From the NCBI RefSeq assembly GCF_029840925.1, contig NZ_JAOCDM010000034.1, positions 1-45,416 of the forward strand: DNA of 45,416 nucleotides, given 5' to 3'. Origin of the DNA: Pseudomonas sp. GD03858 (GTDB lineage Bacteria; Pseudomonadota; Gammaproteobacteria; Pseudomonadales; Pseudomonadaceae). The notes below the pieces were generated by a model. The model did no database searches. It saw only the letters and a program-made list of their open reading frames with translations, and was not told the DNA's origin. The translations under genes and the position numbers were made by a program. Position 1 is the first letter of the stretch, and each line of letters starts with the position of its first letter. Positions 45,265 through 45,416 of this stretch are shown piece after piece.

Positions 45265-45300
45265 GGTGCGGCGCTGGTTGCCGGCAAGTCTCCACGGTGT

Positions 45301-45415
45301 GACGGCTATTGACCGTATGAGGGCCGCCAGGTGCTTGCCGCGACCTTTGCAGCGCCTGTGAGATCGAGCGCCGCCCGCGCGGCGCATCGCGACGCAAGGC
45401 CGCTCCTACATTTGT
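45301..45415 (-). repeat. Right arm of the 115-bp bracketing inverted repeat
   Basis: This is the reverse-oriented copy of 1-115, with the outer 57 bases identical. On the plus strand it ends a short frame with AIDRMRAARCLPRPLQRL before a stop, related to the left arm's peptide with no indels. It starts 37 nt after the dnaE2 stop and may also terminate that transcript, though no classical terminator is seen. Confidence 0.8.
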
Positions 45416-45416
45416 T

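Noticed and set aside
42100..45387. Minus-strand frame of 1095 codons opposite dnaE2
   Set aside because: It is antisense to an intact DnaE2 with all catalytic motifs. No ribosome site or domain is seen.
1..45416. A transposon or integrative element spanning the window
   Set aside because: The flanking inverted repeats are suggestive, but there is no integrase, transposase, target duplication or composition shift, and the genes are typical chromosomal Pseudomonas genes.

Overview
The window looks like chromosomal DNA of a Pseudomonas of the putida/entomophila group. The evidence is the high GC, the REP elements built on GTGGGAGCGGGCTTGCCCCG, the OprD-type porins, the lexA2-imuA-imuB-dnaE2 cassette, and an insect-pathogen-style LRR/NEL toxin. 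No rRNA, tRNA, CRISPR array, prophage or intact transposase was seen. Coding density is high. No gene-free stretch exceeds 300 nt; the longest are about 280 nt (13774-14053 and 28999-29276). Species identity is inferred from style, not measured.

Layout, left to right: an outward-facing 115-bp repeat arm (1-115); polB, a repair polymerase; a 1506-residue toxin with LRR and NEL-type E3 ubiquitin ligase domains; a small secreted DUF4174 protein; a three-gene RiPP metallophore operon (EGKCG-repeat precursor, DUF692/MNIO enzyme, DUF2063 partner); a DMT exporter divergent from its LysR regulator; a membrane diguanylate cyclase; a secreted DUF2790 protein divergent from an OprD porin; an aldo/keto reductase overlapping a LysR gene, divergent from scoA-scoB-atoE (3-oxoacid/short-chain acid uptake and CoA activation); a TonB-dependent receptor; a DapA-like lyase with a class II aldolase-fold protein, divergent from an XRE-cupin regulator followed by two AraC regulators; a second TonB receptor; a malate:quinone oxidoreductase with an export signal; a HAD phosphatase; a second OprD porin; a GntR regulator divergent from a likely aromatic ring-cleavage operon (FAH-fold enzyme, extradiol dioxygenase, TfdB-like flavin monooxygenase, BBP2 porin); the lexA2-imuA-imuB-dnaE2 mutagenesis operon; and the inverted right repeat arm (45301-45415).

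Functional themes. (1) DNA damage tolerance lies at both ends, with polB on the left and the LexA2-controlled ImuABC mutasome on the right. (2) Metal handling: the MNIO/RiPP operon probably makes a copper-binding modified peptide, and two TonB receptors, each with a Fur-like site, probably import ferric siderophores. (3) Nutrient scavenging: self-contained regulator/porin/enzyme modules for organic acids and a phenolic substrate. (4) Host interaction: the NEL ligase toxin.

The most distinctive item is the metallophore operon. Its precursor carries six EGKCG motifs in three pairs and is fused to a C-terminal pair of canonical EF-hands, and a REP hairpin lies between the precursor and enzyme genes. 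The whole segment is bracketed by a near-identical inverted repeat pair.
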